From: Actinomycetes bacterium
GTDB taxonomy: Bacteria; Actinomycetota; Actinomycetes; Actinomycetales; Cellulomonadaceae
NCBI GenBank assembly: GCA_023401045.1
Contig: JAEXEM010000416.1
Coordinates: forward strand, 1 to 6,350
Reading direction: 5' to 3'
DNA: 6,350 nucleotides
Shown here one piece after another: positions 5,721 through 6,350 of the stretch; within the stretch, counting starts at the first letter, position 1; every line of letters begins with the position of its first letter. Under the pieces are notes generated by a model, which saw nothing but the letters and a program-made list of their open reading frames with translations, had not been told where the DNA came from and searched no databases. Made by a program: the position numbers and the translations under genes.

Positions 5721-6350
5721 CCCCGCCCGCCACGACCCCGGAGCACGAGATGCCGACTCCCGTCATGACCCCCGCGTGGACGCCCGACGAGGGCGCGGGC
5801 CGCGTGCGCGACCTCTTCGTCGCGACGTTCGGTACCGCGCCCGCCGTGGTGCGCTCCGCACCGGGCCGGGTCAACCTCATCGGGGAGCACACGGACTACA
5901 ACGGCGGCCTCGCGCTGCCGATCGCCCTGCCGCACCGCACGTACGCGGCCGTCCGCCCTCGCGAGGACGACCTCGTGCGGCTCGTCTCCGCCCAGGAGCC
6001 CGGCGTCGTCGAGGTCCGGCTCGCCGACGCCGTCCCCGGCGCGGTGCACGGCTGGGCGTCGTACGTCGTCGGGGTCGCGTGGGCGCTGCACGAGGCAGGG
6101 TCCGGCGTCGGCGGCTTCGACGTCGCGATCGACTCGTGCGTGCCCTCCGGCGCCGGGCTGTCCTCCTCGGCGGCGCTCGAGGCGTCCGTCGCGGTCGCGC
6201 TCGACGCCGTGCACGGCCTCGGGCTCGCCGGGGACGTCGACGAGCACGGCGCACCCCTCGACGACGCGGGCCGGGCCCGGCTCGCCGAGGTGTGCGTGCG
6301 GGCGGAGAACGAGATGGCCGGCGCACCCACCGGCGGCATGGACCAGGCGG
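5717..6350 (+). CDS. galK: Galactokinase, N-terminal part (continues past window)
   Basis: The enzyme phosphorylates alpha-D-galactose with ATP to galactose 1-phosphate, the substrate of the preceding GalT. 211 codons are visible, a little over half of a usual galactokinase (about 380-400 residues). Visible motifs: the galactokinase signature APGRVNLIGEHTDYNGG (48-64; Arg51, Glu57 and Asp60 in the sugar and catalytic region), the GHMP ATP-binding loop PSGAGLSSSAALE (143-155), and PTGGMDQ, whose Asp209 is the presumed catalytic base. GTG 5717 overlaps the galT stop (GTGA) and has AGGAG 5 bases upstream. It gives 47 residues before the signature, against about 25 in E. coli GalK; in-frame ATGs at 5750 and 5765 would give 36 and 31. 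The first is a real alternative, the second lacks a ribosome site. No frameshift is seen in the visible part. Confidence 0.95.
   Translation, partial: MTPPATTPEHEMPTPVMTPAWTPDEGAGRVRDLFVATFGTAPAVVRSAPGRVNLIGEHTDYNGGLALPIALPHRTYAAVRPREDDLVRLVSAQEPGVVEVRLADAVPGAVHGWASYVVGVAWALHEAGSGVGGFDVAIDSCVPSGAGLSSSAALEASVAVALDAVHGLGLAGDVDEHGAPLDDAGRARLAEVCVRAENEMAGAPTGGMDQA

Overview
The window is very GC-rich DNA (roughly three quarters G+C by eye), with frequent GTG starts, 4-8 bp gene overlaps, and -10 hexamers placed 6-7 bases before start codons. This points to an actinobacterium; a Micrococcales/Cellulomonas-like host is a guess from the style of the proteins. Six genes are supported, two of them cut by the window edges. 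Nothing indicates mobile DNA, RNA genes or CRISPR. No stretch of 300 bases lacks a gene.

Left part (1-3685): a minus-strand gene for a two-helix membrane protein of the YflT/general-stress-protein type runs off the left edge. About 120 bp away and divergent lies a block that is, from memory, widely kept in actinobacteria (compare the Rv1232c-Rv1231c-Rv1229c neighbourhood of M. tuberculosis). It comprises a soluble PRC-barrel/MgtE-N/CBS protein, an overlapping DUF1003 two-helix membrane protein, and the Mrp/ApbC P-loop ATPase. The first protein has MgtE's cytosolic sensor parts but no membrane channel. The Mrp has a single cysteine and lacks the CPxC iron-sulfur motif.

Right part (3686-6350): a Leloir galactose operon starts after a 47-bp gap of lower GC. 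A DeoR-family repressor, galT and galK follow one another with 4-bp GTGA overlaps, so they should be co-transcribed and translationally coupled. GalT makes UDP-galactose and glucose 1-phosphate from the galactose 1-phosphate that GalK produces; the repressor probably controls its own operon. No galE is present in the window.

Most notable observations: (i) a perfect 10-bp inverted repeat with a 6-bp centre spanning the start codon of the DeoR-type regulator, probably its own operator or, less likely, an RNA hairpin that presents the start codon; (ii) a GalT in which three of the four residues expected to hold the structural zinc appear replaced together; (iii) the Mrp without CPxC. I found no evidence of a wholly new system; these are variations on known families.
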